Shown: positions 25,301 through 36,632 of the stretch, piece after piece | Numbering within the stretch: position 1 is the stretch's first letter | How the letters are laid out: each line of letters opens with the position of its first letter | Source: Microbacterium stercoris | Lineage (GTDB): Bacteria > Actinomycetota > Actinomycetes > Actinomycetales > Microbacteriaceae | DNA length: 64,000 nucleotides | Reading direction: 5' to 3' | NCBI RefSeq assembly: GCF_017592545.1 | Contig: NZ_JAGFOA010000002.1 | Coordinates: forward strand, 663,924-727,923 | Program-made: the position numbers and the translations under genes | The notes under the pieces: generated by a model | Database searches by the model: none | What the model was told of the DNA's origin: nothing | Seen by the model: the letters and a program-made list of their open reading frames with translations, nothing else

Positions 25301-26546
25301 GTGACGAAGAGGTCGAACTCGCTCTGGCAGACGCTGCTGACCCTGAAGGGCAACCCGCGCGCGTGCGTGTGGACCGAGCCGCTCTGGGGCCTGTCGATGG
25401 CGCTTGTGCTCCCGTATCTGTCGGTGTTCATGCTGGCCCTCGGGGTGCACGATCAGCAGATCGGGCTCATCGCCTCGGCCGGCATGGTGTCGCAGGTGGT
25501 CTTCGGCTTCGCGGGCGGCATCATCACCGATCGCCTCGGCCGGCGATGGACCACCGCGGTCTTCGACGTGATCGCCTGGGTGATCCCGTGCATCATCTGG
25601 GCCTTCGCGCAGAACTTCTGGTTCTTCCTCGCCGCGGCCCTCGTGAACGGCGCGATGCAGGTCACGCAGAACTCGTGGGACTGCCTCATGGTCGAGGACG
25701 CCGAGCGCAGCCAGCTGACCCGCATCTACTCCCTGGTGCGGGTGGCAGCCGACTGCTCCGCCCTGTTCGCGCCGATCGCGGCCGTGCTCGTGGCGAACTT
25801 CGGGCTCGAACCGGCCGTGCGCCTGCTGTTCATCAACGCCGCGGTCGTGATGAGCGCCAAGGCGATCTGGCTGTACCGCTGGTCCCGGGAGACGCGCCAG
25901 GGAGTGATCCGGATGGAGCAGACCCGGCACGAGAACATCCTGCGCCTGCTCGCGGGCTACCGCGGGGCCGTCGGTCTGCTGATGCGGTCGCGGGGATCGG
26001 TGCTGGCCCTGGTGATCGCCGCGCTCGTGGCGGCCGTCACACTCGTCAACGGAACCTTCTGGCAGGTGGTGATCTCGCAGCACCTGCATGTGCCGGATCC
26101 GCTGCTGCCGTTCTTCCCGATGGTCCGCTCGCTGCTGTCGATCGTGCTGCTGTTCACCGTGATCCCGGCGCTCAGCCACGGCCGCGACCTCAAGGCGGCG
26201 GCGCTGTGGGGCTTCGGCATCTACCTGGCCGGTCAGGTGCTGCTTGTGCTGATCCCCGCCGCCGCGGGGCAGGCCGACCTCCAGACCTACGCGCTGCTGG
26301 GCGTGTGCCTGCTGCTGGACAGCTTCGGCGGGGCGATGGTGTTTATGCTCTCCGAGTCGCTGGTCGCGCTGCACGTCGACGAGGCGGAGCGGTCGCGCGT
26401 GATGGCCGTGCAGCGCACCGTGATCATGCTCGCCGCCGCGCCCTTCGGCTGGATCTCGGGGTGGCTGTCGGGCATGGATCGCACGTGGCCGTTCTGGTTG
26501 ACATCCGGCCTGCTGATCGTCGGCCTCGCGCTCGTCGCATGGCGGT
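25301..26546 (+). CDS. MFS transporter, 3' end damaged by a poly-G block
   Basis: A major facilitator superfamily protein with about 12 hydrophobic segments. The first cytoplasmic loop holds GGIITDRLGRRWTTA (motif A) at about 75-89. The GTG start gives a normal N-terminus (SLWQTLLTLKGNPRACVW). The protein is intact to about residue 415, inside the last helix (LLIVGLALVAWRWG). It then runs into a run of G that is probably not real sequence, so the true stop is lost; the frame as written stays open to 26758 through antisense of the next gene. Substrate unknown. Confidence 0.8.
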
Positions 26547-26607
26547 GGGGGGGGGGGGACGAGGGGGGGGGGGCCCCCGGGGGGGCCGGGGCGCCCGCCG
26601 GGGGGGG
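26547..26607. other. Poly-G/poly-C block, probable sequence artefact between convergent genes
   Basis: Runs of 12, 11 and 7 G mixed with C runs lie exactly where the 3' ends and terminator of two convergent genes should be. The block is unlike any other coding or intergenic DNA here except 39-87. It probably stands for an unreadable hairpin terminator. Confidence 0.65.
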
Positions 26608-27254
26608 CACTCTCCGGCCAGGCCTCCGAGGAGGTGGCCGAAGCCCTTTCCGGCTCCGAGATACGAGTCGGGGTCGAACGGATCCAGCTCGGCGATCTGC
26701 GGCTTGGCCGCGATCGCCTCGGCGAGCTCGCGCGCGCCGCGCTCGATGCGGGCGCTGAGCGGGGCGACGTCGTCCTCCTTGCCGCCCCAGTCGCTCGACG
26801 CGGCGAAGACGCCGGTCGAGACGGGCTCGGCGTGCAGGTACGCGAACAGCGGGCGGATCGCGTAGTCGATCGCGAGCGAGTGGCGGGCGGTGCCCGCGTT
26901 CGCGCCGATCAGCACCGGCTTCCCCGTGACCGACTCGCGGTCGAGGATGTCGATGAACGACTTGAACAGGCCCGAGTAGCTGGTCGAGAAGATCGGCGTG
27001 ACGACGATGAGGGCGTCGGCCTTGGCCACCGCGTCGAGCATCTTCTCGAGCGCAGGCGGCGCGAAACCGGCCAGCAGGTTGTTCGTGATGTCGTGGGCGT
27101 AGTCGCGCAGCTCGTACGCCGAGGCCTCGGCCTGGATGCCGCGCTCCTCGAGCTCGGCGACCGCCGCGGCGGCGAGCCGGTCGGCGAGCATCCGGGACGA
27201 CGAGGGGGTGGAGAGCCCGGCGGAGATCACCGCGAGGCGACGGGTGTCGGTCAT
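26608..27254 (-). CDS. NADPH-dependent FMN reductase, CE1759 family (C-terminus uncertain)
   Basis: A flavodoxin-fold reductase that supplies reduced FMN to a partner flavin monooxygenase. About 215 residues are readable. The FMN-phosphate loop is AGLSTPSSSRMLADRL at about 12-27, and TPIFSTSYSGLFKSFID at about 85-101 and GANAGTARHSLAID at about 117-130 are typical of the LLM-partnered group. The natural stop lies in or near the poly-G block and cannot be placed; as written the frame runs on to 26424. It starts 28 bases after the LLM oxidoreductase gene with AAGGAG at good spacing, so the two form an operon. Confidence 0.82.
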
Positions 27255-27282
27255 GATCCTGTCTCCTTCTTGTCTGGGCGGA

Positions 27283-28539
27283 TCAGCGGGTGGCCGCGGC
27301 GCCGAAGGCGGAGCCGGCCTTGGGAGCGGCCGCAGGGGTGTCCTGGTAGGGGCCGCCGACCGTGAGGTTGTTGCCGCCGGCCGCGTTCGGGCGCGCCTGG
27401 CGCGTGGGTCCGTCGCCGTAGACCGCCTTCACGCGGGCGGCGTGCGTGGGAGCATCCGGCACCTCGGCGGGGCGGTTCTTCGCGAGCTCCTTGCGGAGCA
27501 CCGGGACGACCTCTCCGCCGAGCAGGTCGAGCTGCTCGAGCACCGTCTTCAGCGGCAGACCCGCGTGATCCATGAGGAACAGCTGGCGCTGGTAGTCGCC
27601 GTAGTGGTCGCGCATGGCGGCGTAGCGGTCGATCACCTGCTGCGGCGAGCCCACCGTGAGGGGCGTCATCTCGGTGAAGTCCTCCATCGAGGGGCCGTGA
27701 CCGTAGACCGGGGCGTTGTCGAAGTACGGGCGGAACGCCGTGACCGCGTCCTGCGAGTTCTTGGCCATAAACGCCTGACCGCCGAGGCCGACGATCGCCT
27801 GCTCCGGGGTGCCGTGGCCGTAGTGCGCGAAGCGCTGGCGGTACAGCTGGATCAGGCGCTGGTAGTGCTCCTTGGGCCAGAAGATGTTGTTCGCGAAGAA
27901 GCCGTCGCCGTAGTAGGCGGCCTGCTCGGCGATCTCGGGCGTGCGGATGGATCCGTGCCAGACGAAGGGCGAGACGCCGTCGAGCGGGCGGGGCGTGGAG
28001 GTGAAGCCCTGCAGGGGGCCGCGGAACTTGCCCTCCCAGTCGACGACGTCCTCGTCCCACAGCTGGCGCAGCAGGGCGTAGTTCTCGATGGCCAGCGGCA
28101 GGCCCTGTCGGATGTCCTGGCCGAACCAGGGGTAGACCGGCCCCGTGTTGCCACGGCCCATAACGAGGTCGACGCGACCGTTCGTCAGGTGCTGCAGCAT
28201 CGAGTAGTCCTCGGCGATCTTCACCGGGTCGTTCGTGGTGATCAGCGTGGTCGCCGTCGAGAGGATGAGCTTCTCGGTCTGGGCGCCGATGTAGGCGAGG
28301 GTCGTGGTGGGGGAGGAGGAGAAGAACGGGGCGTTGTGGTGCTCGCCGATGGCGAAGACATCCAGGCCCACCTCCTCGGCGTGCTTGGCGATCGTGACGA
28401 TGTCGCGGATGCGCTCGGCCTCGCTGGGCGTGTGACCCGTGGTGGGGTCGGTGGTGATGTCGCTCACCGAGAAGATGCCGAACTGCATCTGCCCCTCGCC
28501 GGGAAGGGTCGAGGCGTTGGTGACGGGGGACTCGCTCAT
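27283..28539 (-). CDS. LLM class flavin-dependent oxidoreductase, CE1758 family
   Basis: A luciferase-like (F420/FMN) monooxygenase of about 418 residues. The barrel starts at MQFGIFSVSDITTDPTTG (about 18-35), which is the hallmark N-terminus of the CE1758 family. It contains LDVFAIGEHHN at about 61-71 (the conserved EHH), RVDLVMGRGN at about 118-127 and VWHGSIRTPE at about 191-200. Together with the next gene it forms a two-component system in which the reductase provides reduced flavin. The substrate is unknown. The start could also be the ATG at 28548 or the one at 28488 that begins the conserved domain. The C-terminal about 40 residues are Ala/Pro/Gly-rich. Confidence 0.85.
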   Translation of the reverse strand: MSESPVTNASTLPGEGQMQFGIFSVSDITTDPTTGHTPSEAERIRDIVTIAKHAEEVGLDVFAIGEHHNAPFFSSSPTTTLAYIGAQTEKLILSTATTLITTNDPVKIAEDYSMLQHLTNGRVDLVMGRGNTGPVYPWFGQDIRQGLPLAIENYALLRQLWDEDVVDWEGKFRGPLQGFTSTPRPLDGVSPFVWHGSIRTPEIAEQAAYYGDGFFANNIFWPKEHYQRLIQLYRQRFAHYGHGTPEQAIVGLGGQAFMAKNSQDAVTAFRPYFDNAPVYGHGPSMEDFTEMTPLTVGSPQQVIDRYAAMRDHYGDYQRQLFLMDHAGLPLKTVLEQLDLLGGEVVPVLRKELAKNRPAEVPDAPTHAARVKAVYGDGPTRQARPNAAGGNNLTVGGPYQDTPAAAPKAGSAFGAAATR

Positions 28540-28600
28540 GGCTCTCATACTCCGAATCTGCGTCCCGTCGTCCGGCGGGGCGTGTGGTGGGTCATCCGCA

Positions 28601-28630
28601 TTTGTATGCGTTTGAATGTATCCGATGCAA
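28601..28630 (-). promoter_or_regulatory. Promoter of the LLM oxidoreductase/FMN reductase operon
   Basis: On the minus strand TTGCAT, an 18-base spacer and TACAAA lie about 60 bases upstream of the start. The region has A/T-rich near-repeats (ATACATTCAAACGC, ATACAAATGC), which could also bind a regulator. Confidence 0.5.
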
Positions 28631-28663
28631 CGCGGGGACGCCACTTCTATTCCCGCCTCTGCG

Positions 28664-29251
28664 TCACGAGGCCGGACGCACCTTCGCGAGCACCACGTCC
28701 ACCGTCCAGCCGACCGCCAGGGCGATGGCGATCGACACCAGCACGGCCACCACGGTGCCGCCCGGGACGATCGCGGCGATCGCCGCGCCCACCAGCGCCT
28801 GGAACGCGGCCCACGCGAGAGCGGCGACGGCGGCGATCGGCAGGTAGCGCACCGCCGGCACGACCGCGGCGCCCGCCGAGAGGTTCACGGCCAGGCGCCC
28901 GAACGGGATGAAGCGGGCCGTGAACACGGCCGTTGCCGCGTGGGTGCGCAGGCGCCTCGCCGCCCCATCGAGGGCCCGCTGCAGGGTCGGACGCTGCAGG
29001 ATGCGCCACCGGTGCGGGTGGAGCAGGCGCCCCACGAGATAGCAGCACACGTCGCCCGCGAACGCGGCCGCCGCGCCCGTGAGGATCACGGCCCACAGCG
29101 GCGGCAGGCCGTGTGCCACGGCGACGGTGCCGAGTGCGGTCACCGCCACCTCTCCCGGCACCACGACGAGGAACGCGTCGGCGAACACCAGACCGGCCAG
29201 CACGACGAGCGCCCAGGGTTTCGCTGCGAGGCCCGCGATCAGCTCGTCCAC
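28664..29251 (-). CDS. DedA family membrane protein
   Basis: A 195-residue DedA/SNARE-associated (VTT domain) membrane protein with about five hydrophobic segments. Family features are the re-entrant FADAFLVVVPGEVAVTALG at about 23-41, GDVCCYLVGRLL at about 66-77 and the conserved Arg-containing TARFIPFGRLAVNLSAG at about 110-126. DedA proteins act in lipid-carrier recycling or membrane homeostasis, some as undecaprenyl-phosphate flippases. Specific function here is not determined. It is on the same strand as the MalY-like gene, 46 bases away. Confidence 0.85.
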   Translation of the reverse strand: MDELIAGLAAKPWALVVLAGLVFADAFLVVVPGEVAVTALGTVAVAHGLPPLWAVILTGAAAAFAGDVCCYLVGRLLHPHRWRILQRPTLQRALDGAARRLRTHAATAVFTARFIPFGRLAVNLSAGAAVVPAVRYLPIAAVAALAWAAFQALVGAAIAAIVPGGTVVAVLVSIAIALAVGWTVDVVLAKVRPAS

Positions 29252-29297
29252 GTGACGTGTGTAACGGGCGCCGGTGAACGCCCGGGGAACAGGCGGC

Positions 29298-30467
29298 TCA
29301 GCGCGCGGCGAGCGCCTCGCCCATCGCCGCGATCGCGCGACGGAGCAGGGGCCGCGGCATCGCGAAGTTGAACCGCACGGCCTCCGCGCCGACTTCGCCG
29401 CACAGCGCGCCGTCCGTCAGGGCGACGCCGGCGCGCTCGGCGAAGAACTCCGCGGGCGGCTGCGGCAGCTCGATCGCGGCGCACTCCAGCCACGCGAGGT
29501 AGGTGCCGTCCGGGGCCGAGTAGCGCACCCCGGGCAGCTGCTCGGCGACCAGGTCCGCGAGCAGCCGGCGGTTTCCGTCCAGGTAGCCCACCACATCGTC
29601 GAGCCACAACCCGCCCGCCTCATACGCGGCGGTGTTCGCGATCACGCCGAGGTTGGCGGCGCCGTGTCCCCACATCGCGCCCTCCTTCTCCCAGCGCGCG
29701 CGATCCGTCGCGTTCGACACGATGACCTGCGCGGCCTTCAGGCCCGGCAGGTTCCACGCCTTCGACGCCGAAGTCGCGGTCAGCGTGTGCCCGGCGGTGA
29801 CCTCGTTCACCGACGCGTACGGAACGTGGCGCCGGCCGGGGTAGACCAGCGGCGCGTGGATCTCGTCCGAGAACACGCGGCCCCCGTGCCGCTCCACGAC
29901 CTCTCCGATCCTCGCCATCTCGGCCGTGTCGAGCACTTTGCCGATCGGGTTGTGCGGGTTGCAGAGCACAAGCAGCCCGCCGCCCTCCGAGAACGCCCGG
30001 TCCAGCGCGTCGAGGTCGTAGACCCACTGCTCGCCCTCGCGCGCGAGCGGCAGCTGGATGATCCGGCGACCGTGCAGCAGGGGCACCGTCAGGAACGGCA
30101 TGTACGCCGGCGTCGGCACGATGATCGCGGAGCCGGGTGCGCTGAAGTGCTGGATCGCGATCTCGAGCGCGCTGATCACGTCGGGGAACGCGTGCACATC
30201 CGCCGGGTCGACGCTCCATGCGTATCGCGCGGCGGACCACCCGGCGAACGCCTCCCTCATCGCGGCCGCGTCGGCCGGCGGCAGATAGCCGAACGCACCG
30301 CGGTCCACGGCCGCGTGCAGCGCCTGGGTGATGGGCGGCGCGATCCCGAAGTCCATCTCCGCGACCCACGCGGCCAGGCGGTCGGGGAACGCCGTCCACT
30401 TCAGGCTCCCGACCTCGCGCAGCGACTCGACGGTGATGGCGTCGAAGGGATGGTGGTTCTGGAACAC
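29298..30467 (-). CDS. PLP-dependent aminotransferase/C-S lyase, MalY/PatB-like
   Basis: A 389-residue fold-type I PLP enzyme, probably a cystathionine beta-lyase that cleaves C-S bonds to release homocysteine, pyruvate and ammonia. The N-terminal substrate-binding AAWVAEMDFGIAPPI at about 32-46, CNPHNPIGK at about 168-176, SDEIHAPLVY (PLP-ring Asp) at about 199-208 and the Schiff-base lysine in TSASKAWNLPG at about 231-241 are all present. The WVAEMDF motif separates this group from true aminotransferases. It is cytosolic and may be co-transcribed with the DedA gene. Confidence 0.85.
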   Translation of the reverse strand: MFQNHHPFDAITVESLREVGSLKWTAFPDRLAAWVAEMDFGIAPPITQALHAAVDRGAFGYLPPADAAAMREAFAGWSAARYAWSVDPADVHAFPDVISALEIAIQHFSAPGSAIIVPTPAYMPFLTVPLLHGRRIIQLPLAREGEQWVYDLDALDRAFSEGGGLLVLCNPHNPIGKVLDTAEMARIGEVVERHGGRVFSDEIHAPLVYPGRRHVPYASVNEVTAGHTLTATSASKAWNLPGLKAAQVIVSNATDRARWEKEGAMWGHGAANLGVIANTAAYEAGGLWLDDVVGYLDGNRRLLADLVAEQLPGVRYSAPDGTYLAWLECAAIELPQPPAEFFAERAGVALTDGALCGEVGAEAVRFNFAMPRPLLRRAIAAMGEALAAR

Positions 30468-30658
30468 GCGGGGGCTCGCTTTCGTCGATGGACGGTCCTC
30501 TCATCCTGCAACGAGTGCCGACCGCACCGGCGCGATCCGGGCGATCCCGTGACGCACCGGGGGAGGGGCGGTGACGGTTCGGGGATGCCGGGATGAACGT
30601 CCGGCGAAGCGGGCCCGGATCGGCGGCCCCCGTCCGCCGCGCCGGGCACCCTGGAGAG

Positions 30659-32617
30659 GTGAGAATCGCTCTGGTAGCCGAGTCTTTCCTGCCCCACATG
30701 AACGGCGTCACGAACTCCGTCCTGCAGATGATCCGTCACCTCGAGCTCCGCGGGCACGAGACCCTCGTGGTCGCCCCCGACGCCGGAGGGGCCGCGCAGC
30801 CCGCTCCGTCGGGGCGCACCGCGCTGCTGCCATCGCTGCCGATGCCCGCCTACCCGGATGTGCGCGTGGCGCTTCCCAGCACCGGCCGCATGACGCGCGT
30901 GCTCCGCGATTTCCAGCCGGATGTCATCCACCTGGCCTCGCCCTTCGCACTGGGGTGGAAGGGTCAGGTGGCGGCCGACGTGCTCCGGGTGCCGAGCGTC
31001 GCGGTCTACCAGACCGACGTCATCGCCTACGCCGAGCGCTACGGGGTGCCAGGGGCCGCGCCCCTCGCGTCGGCGCACGTCGCGCGCCTGCATCGACGAG
31101 CCACCCTCACCCTCGCGCCCTCGTCCGCGTCCCAGCAGCAGCTCGCCGCCCTCGGCGTCGACCGGCTCCGGCGCTGGGGCCGGGGTGTCGACGCCGAACG
31201 ATTCCGCCCGGAGCGCCGCAGCGAGGCCTGGCGCGCGTCCATCGCGCCCGGTGAGGTGCTGATCGGCTACGTCGGCCGACTCGCCCCGGAGAAGCAGGTC
31301 GACGACCTGCGGGTTCTGTGCGGCATCCCCGGTGCGCGCCTGGTGATCGTGGGCGACGGGCCCGAGCGCGCTCGCCTCGAGCGGGAGCTCCCCGGCGCGG
31401 TGTTCACCGGATTCCTCGGAGGAGATCAGCTCGCCATCGCGATGGCGAGCGTGGACGTGTTCGTGCACCCGGGGGAGAGCGAGACCTTCTGCCAGACCGT
31501 GCAGGAGGCCCTCGCATCCGGCGTGCCCGTGGTCGCGACGGGCCGCGGGGGTCCCCTCGACCTCGTGCGCTCGAGCGTGGACGGCTGGCTCTATCGTCCC
31601 GGCGACCTGGACGACCTGCGCCAGCGCGTGCTCGACCTCGTCGGCGACGACGCCAAGCGTCGCTCGTTCGCCGCGGCCGCGCGCGAGAGCGTGAGGATGC
31701 GCACCTGGGAGTCGCTGGGCGATCAGCTCATCGAGCACTACCGCGAGGCGGAGCGCCTGCGTCCCCTCGACGAGGCGGCGCGGTCGCGCGGCCTGCCGCG
31801 GCCCGCGATCGTGCAGCCTCCGCAGCGGCGACAGTGGCGGCGGTACGTCGCCCTGGGCGATTCGCTCACCGAGGGTCTGTGCGACACGTCGCGCATGGCG
31901 CCGGGCGAGTATCGCGGGTGGGCGGATCGCCTCTCCCGCCTGCTCGCGCAAGGGGTCGATCGCTTCGAGTACGCCAACCTCGCCGTGCGCAGTCGTCGTG
32001 TCCGCGACCTGGTGAGCGAGCAGACCCCGCAGGCGCTCGCCCTCAAGCCCGACCTCGTGTCGGTGTTCATCGGCTCGAACGATCTGGCAAGTCACGGCGC
32101 GGATCCGCTGCGCCTCGCCGTCCACGTCGAGAAAGCGGTGCGCGACATCCGAGCCACGGGTGCCGATGTGCTGCTCGTGGCGCCGTGCCTTCCGGCGATC
32201 CGTGCGGCCCGGATCTTCGCGCGCCGTTTCGCGGTATACGCCGCCGAGATGCGTCGCATCGCCGCCGCCACCGACTCCTACCTGCTCGATGTCGCGGCCA
32301 TGCCCGCTCTCGACGATCGCTCGATGTTCGCGCCCGACCTCGTCCACCTCTCCTCGCGCGGCCATCGCCATCTGGCCTATCGCGCGGCCGAGGCGCTCGG
32401 CGTGCCGGATGCGGAGGCGCTGGGCCTGCTCGACGACGCGCTGCACGAGCATGGCCGCGACGACGAGCACCGCGGTCCGTGGTTCACCGTGCACGCTGTG
32501 CCGTGGATGTGGCGCCGGATGCGCGGGCGCACGGCGGGCGACGGCCTCGTCTCCAAGCACGCCGACGTCGTCGTCATCCCCGGAGGCGAGACCGCGCGGC
32601 GCCGTCAGCAGAGCTGA
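30659..32617 (+). CDS. Fusion of a GT4 glycosyltransferase and an SGNH/GDSL hydrolase
   Basis: A 652-residue protein with two full enzyme domains. Residues 1-370 are a GT-B glycosyltransferase of family 4, starting RIALVAESFLPHMNGVTNS (about 2-20). The donor-site HPGESETFCQTVQEALASGVPVVATGRGGP at about 272-301 carries the E-x7-E type motif, and the group resembles GDP-mannose-dependent mannosyltransferases. After a linker, YVALGDSLTEG at about 397-407 opens an SGNH hydrolase with SVFIGSNDLA and the C-terminal DLVHLSSRGH (Asp/His) at about 559-568. No stop or shift separates the domains. Both are cytosolic as written. A GTG start is chosen on family similarity; an ATG at 30593 is in frame. Confidence 0.85.
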   Translation: MRIALVAESFLPHMNGVTNSVLQMIRHLELRGHETLVVAPDAGGAAQPAPSGRTALLPSLPMPAYPDVRVALPSTGRMTRVLRDFQPDVIHLASPFALGWKGQVAADVLRVPSVAVYQTDVIAYAERYGVPGAAPLASAHVARLHRRATLTLAPSSASQQQLAALGVDRLRRWGRGVDAERFRPERRSEAWRASIAPGEVLIGYVGRLAPEKQVDDLRVLCGIPGARLVIVGDGPERARLERELPGAVFTGFLGGDQLAIAMASVDVFVHPGESETFCQTVQEALASGVPVVATGRGGPLDLVRSSVDGWLYRPGDLDDLRQRVLDLVGDDAKRRSFAAAARESVRMRTWESLGDQLIEHYREAERLRPLDEAARSRGLPRPAIVQPPQRRQWRRYVALGDSLTEGLCDTSRMAPGEYRGWADRLSRLLAQGVDRFEYANLAVRSRRVRDLVSEQTPQALALKPDLVSVFIGSNDLASHGADPLRLAVHVEKAVRDIRATGADVLLVAPCLPAIRAARIFARRFAVYAAEMRRIAAATDSYLLDVAAMPALDDRSMFAPDLVHLSSRGHRHLAYRAAEALGVPDAEALGLLDDALHEHGRDDEHRGPWFTVHAVPWMWRRMRGRTAGDGLVSKHADVVVIPGGETARRRQQS

Positions 32618-32626
32618 GCGGCGCGG

Positions 32627-32845
32627 CTACTGATCGACGGCGCCCGCGCCCTTCGCCTCGTCACGCAGGTCGTCGGCGACGGGATCGGTGGGGTCCTCGA
32701 CCGCCTCGTCGGGGTCGATCGTGGGCGGCGGGAGCTTCAGCTCCGCGTCGTCATCGAGGTCGACCTCGCGGTCCTCGTCGGGCACGTCCTCGTCGTGCAG
32801 CACCGGGCGCACGACCTCCGGGGGCTGGTTCGTGAAATCGCTCAT
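32627..32845 (-). CDS. Small acidic hypothetical protein
   Basis: A 72-residue, strongly acidic, Pro-rich protein (VRPVLHDEDVPDEDREVDLD, PPPTIDPDEAVEDPTDPVAD) with no predicted fold, membrane segment or Cys. A GTGGGGGC site precedes the ATG. Its stop is only nine bases from the convergent glycosyltransferase stop. It is probably intrinsically disordered; I do not recognise a family. Confidence 0.7.
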   Translation of the reverse strand: MSDFTNQPPEVVRPVLHDEDVPDEDREVDLDDDAELKLPPPTIDPDEAVEDPTDPVADDLRDEAKGAGAVDQ

Positions 32846-32884
32846 GCCCCCACGCTGGCACCGGTTCCGCACGCTCACCAGAGC

Positions 32885-32914
32885 CTGACTGGATCCGGAT
32901 CCCGCTGGTAGGGT
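32885..32914 (+). promoter_or_regulatory. Candidate pnp promoter
   Basis: CTGACT, an 18-base spacer and TAGGGT precede an approximately 80-base AT-richer leader to pnp. Cold-shock and autoregulation of pnp usually act on this leader; no specific structure was identified. Confidence 0.4.
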
Positions 32915-33002
32915 GGGTAGGAAAAGTCCATATCTATAAGAGGAGCATGACGGCTCCTCACCCTTTGCCCTGTCCAGGGCGCGACAGAAGGAGAGAGACC
33001 TC

Positions 33003-35258
<2,256 letters not shown>

Positions 35259-35270
35259 CCCCTCCGCGTC

Positions 35271-35306
35271 GAACGGCCCGCTCATCTCCGGATGGGCGGG
35301 CCGTTC
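35271..35306 (+). terminator. Hairpin terminator after pnp
   Basis: A 16-bp stem with one wobble pair (left arm GAACGGCCCGCTCATC), a TCCG tetraloop and a following CGTTGA. Confidence 0.75.
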
Positions 35307-35448
35307 CGTTGAGCACCCACGTGACCGAAGCGTTACGGCGCGGCGCGCGTGCCGGTCGGCAGACTGGAATACCCTCGTAGCACGCATCGGTTTGATGGTG
35401 TGCCGCGAAGTCGTACCCCCGGGCGACGCGCGCGAAGGGGGGCGGGGA

Positions 35449-36468
35449 ATGGAAGAAGCGCCGGCGAACACGCCGACACGTGCCTCTCACGCGCGCCTCG
35501 AGCACCCCTCAGCCCCGATTCCGGTGCAGGGGCCCGCGCTCGGCAGCTTCGTGCGGGAGCAGTTCGGCGACACCGATCTCTCGATCTTCCCGGTGATGCT
35601 CGGCGGTTCCGAGTTCGGCTGGACGATCGATCAGGCCCGCGCCGACGCCCTGCTCGATCACTTCCACGCCATCGGCGGAAACGCCGTCCACACGGCTGAC
35701 AGCTTCGCCGCCGGTCGCAGCGAGCACATCCTGGGACGCTGGATCCGTCGCCGCAAGGTGCGAGACGACGTGGTGCTCGCGGTGCGCGTCGGCGACCACC
35801 CCGACAATCCCGGGCTGGGGTCGATCAATCTCGTCCGCGCGGTGGAGTCCTCCCTCACGCGGCTGGCCACCGACCGCATCGACGTGCTCTACCTCGACGG
35901 CACGGCCGAGCCGGTGGAGTCCCTCGAAGACACCCTGGCGACCGCCGAGTGGCTGATCGAGACCGGCAAGGTGCGCTACGTCGCCTCGCACGGGCTCACG
36001 GCCGAGCAGCTGGTGGAGGCGCGCATCCTGTCTTCCGCCGGCTACCCGCGACTCGTGGCCGTCGACGTGCCGTATAACCTCATGCGCCGCGCCGAGTTCG
36101 AGGGCGATCTGCGTCTGGTGGCGGGCGCCCAGGGCATCGCGGTCACCCCGTCCCAAGCGCTGGAGCACGGCTTCCTCTCGGGCCGGCATCGCTCGCGTCA
36201 GGAGGTCGCGACCTCGGCACGCGGGCGCCTGCTCGCCGGAGCGCTGAATCGCCGGGGAGCACGCGTGCTGAAGGCGCTCGACGCCATCTCGGCGGAACTG
36301 GGTGTCTCGCACGCGGCCATCGCCGTCGCGTGGCTGCTGTCGCAGCGCTCCGTCGTGGCGCCGATCGTCAACGTGCATTCGCCCGCGCAGCTCGACGAGC
36401 TGGTGCAGGGCGTGGGCGTGCGCCTGACGCGGGCGCACCTGTCCGAGCTGGCACGCGCCGCGGAGTGA
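35449..36468 (+). CDS. Aldo/keto reductase-like protein lacking the catalytic tetrad
   Basis: A 339-residue (beta/alpha)8 protein clearly related to aldo/keto reductases: LGGSEFGWTID at about 51-61, TADSFAAGRSEHILGRWI at about 82-99, LTRLATDRIDVLYLD at about 136-150 and the C-terminal cofactor region GVSHAAIAVAWLLSQRSVVAPIV. Three of the four catalytic residues are changed. Asp84 is kept, the expected Tyr is Phe86, the Lys is Arg113 and the His is Asp150. NADPH-dependent reduction is therefore unlikely; a binding or regulatory role is inferred. The ATG at 35449 is preferred; an in-frame ATG at 35392 is possible. It follows pnp but is separated by a terminator. Confidence 0.8.
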   Translation: MEEAPANTPTRASHARLEHPSAPIPVQGPALGSFVREQFGDTDLSIFPVMLGGSEFGWTIDQARADALLDHFHAIGGNAVHTADSFAAGRSEHILGRWIRRRKVRDDVVLAVRVGDHPDNPGLGSINLVRAVESSLTRLATDRIDVLYLDGTAEPVESLEDTLATAEWLIETGKVRYVASHGLTAEQLVEARILSSAGYPRLVAVDVPYNLMRRAEFEGDLRLVAGAQGIAVTPSQALEHGFLSGRHRSRQEVATSARGRLLAGALNRRGARVLKALDAISAELGVSHAAIAVAWLLSQRSVVAPIVNVHSPAQLDELVQGVGVRLTRAHLSELARAAE

Positions 36469-36632
36469 CGCTTCGCGACACCGCCCGGCGATCTCGTCAC
36501 GGGGGCACCGCTCTCCGTGCGCCGTACGCGGGGCTGATGGACTCATCGCGTAGGGTGTGTGAGGATCCCGGCGCCCCCGCGCCCGAGCGATCCGCCTGAC
36601 TGATCACACGCGACGAGGGATGAGGTGAGGCA

